Shown here one piece after another: positions 63,208 through 64,000 of a stretch of 64,000 nt of DNA. Below the pieces are notes generated by a model, which ran no database searches, was not told the origin of the DNA, and saw nothing but the letters and a program-made list of their open reading frames with translations. The stretch is from Paenibacillus roseus (lineage in GTDB: Bacteria > Bacillota > Bacilli > Paenibacillales > Paenibacillaceae). The stretch is from NCBI RefSeq assembly GCF_016424485.1, contig NZ_JAELUP010000065.1, positions 209,227 to 273,226 of the forward strand. Reading direction: 5' to 3'. The translations under genes and the position numbers were made by a program. The first letter of the stretch is position 1. Each line of letters begins with the position of its first letter.

Positions 63208-64000
63208 GGATGTATTGGTCTGTCTTCAAGCTCCGCCTGTACAACGGACTGCAATACCGCTCCGCTGCACTGGCCGGTATCGTCACGCAATTTTTCTGGG
63301 GATTTATTGCGATCATGGTGTTTGAAGCCTTCTACAGCCAGGCGCTGTCGCAGCCTCCCATGTCCTTGCCCGAACTTATCTCTTACATATGGCTGAAGCA
63401 AGCCTTTCTGATATTGGTCATTCTCTGGCTTCGTGATAGTGAACTGTCAGACTTGATTACCAGTGGCAATATTGCCTATGATCTGTGCAGGCCCAGCGGC
63501 ATCTACAACTTCTGGTACGCCAAGCTGCTGGCTCAACGGCTATCCGGTGCAGCGCTCCGCTGCTCGCCGATTCTGATCATTTCTTTTTTCCTGCCGCATC
63601 CTTATCGTCTTATGTCGCCGCCTGACAGCTTCGCATTTTGGTTGTTCATCATCTCGCTCCTGCTTGGCTTGCTGCTCGTTACCGCCATTTCCATGTTAAT
63701 CTACATCTCCGTGTTTGCTACATTGTCCCCATCCGGGTCGTTTCTGATGTTTGCTGTTCTCGGAGAATTTCTGTCCGGAATGATTGTTCCGATCCCGCTT
63801 TTGCCGCAATGGCTGCAACAAATACTTTACGCGCTACCCTTCCACTTCACGGCTGACTTCCCGTTTCGCGTCTATTCGGGACACATCCCCGCTTCTGAGG
63901 CACTGGTCGGTATCGGAATACAGATGATCTGGCTGGCCGTTCTTTTTGTCGTGGGCAAGTGGCTAATGAGCAGAGCGCTCCGGAATATTGTTGTACAAGG
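63204..64000 (+). CDS. ABC-2 family permease (3' end missing)
   Basis: The first 265 codons of an integral membrane protein are visible; it runs off the right edge. Starting MRMYWSVFKLRLYNGLQYRS, it has an amphipathic first helix and about six hydrophobic segments, like the 260-270-residue COG4587/COG3694 permeases that pair with the ATPase before it. The stop should lie just beyond the edge. The ATG overlaps the ATPase stop. The substrate is unknown; a second permease gene is expected to follow. Confidence 0.85.
   Translation, partial: MRMYWSVFKLRLYNGLQYRSAALAGIVTQFFWGFIAIMVFEAFYSQALSQPPMSLPELISYIWLKQAFLILVILWLRDSELSDLITSGNIAYDLCRPSGIYNFWYAKLLAQRLSGAALRCSPILIISFFLPHPYRLMSPPDSFAFWLFIISLLLGLLLVTAISMLIYISVFATLSPSGSFLMFAVLGEFLSGMIVPIPLLPQWLQQILYALPFHFTADFPFRVYSGHIPASEALVGIGIQMIWLAVLFVVGKWLMSRALRNIVVQ

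Noticed and set aside
1..64000. CRISPR arrays, insertion sequences, prophage, tRNA or rRNA genes
   Set aside because: No regularly spaced repeats, transposase motifs, phage structural genes or tRNA-like cloverleaf was seen on reading through the window.

Overview
The window looks like the chromosome of a Paenibacillus-type member of the Bacillota. The signs are AGGAGG-type ribosome binding sites, an sdhCAB operon, an S-layer-homology (SLH) exoprotein, LplA/LplB/YtcP-like sugar importers, YesM/YesN-like two-component systems, a 7TMR-DISM hybrid kinase and a DUF5696/YIP1 operon. No rRNA, tRNA, insertion sequence, prophage or CRISPR array was seen. Both ends cut a gene: metA on the left and an ABC-2 permease on the right.

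Left third (1-20.6 kb), mostly housekeeping: metA behind a SAM-I riboswitch; corA with a structured leader; a LysR regulator and a PHP phosphatase; an EamA permease; two FecCD iron-siderophore permeases behind a promoter flanked by Fur-like boxes; sdhCAB divergent from a second LysR regulator; ktrA (TTG start, no ktrB partner); a CPBP membrane protease; uvrC; and a 48-residue membrane protein followed by a 54-bp perfect palindrome. Next come a uronate-dehydrogenase-like SDR and an enolase-superfamily sugar-acid dehydratase, divergent from an AraC regulator.

Middle (20.7-32.4 kb): a GH3 glycosidase with a PA14 insert, a small secreted protein of unknown function, a GH38-type (DUF5054) alpha-mannosidase-like protein, a two-component pair (7TMR-DISM hybrid kinase and a BTAD-type response regulator), a 180-nt nested inverted repeat, an Sfp-type phosphopantetheinyl transferase, and the C-terminal remnant of a type II thioesterase.

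Right half (32.4-60.7 kb), two carbohydrate loci, all on the minus strand. (a) A tightly coupled nine-gene operon read from 45892 down to 32466: ABC ATPase; membrane-anchored binding protein fused to carbohydrate-binding-like domains; two permeases; an NHL-TPR-YIP1 membrane protein; a membrane-anchored DUF5696 protein; two more permeases; a lipoprotein binding protein. This is the best candidate for a poorly described system, in which extracytoplasmic glycan handling is coupled to two importers sharing one ATPase. (b) A polysaccharide locus read from 60655 to 46188: AraC-type response regulator, sensor kinase, LplB/YtcP-like permeases, lipoprotein binding protein, a giant SLH protein with two parallel beta-helix modules behind a perfect cre site, and a secreted CBM6-GH71/99-like enzyme. 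An MFS exporter and an ABC-2 exporter close the window.

Functions are read from motifs and domain architecture only. No database search was run.
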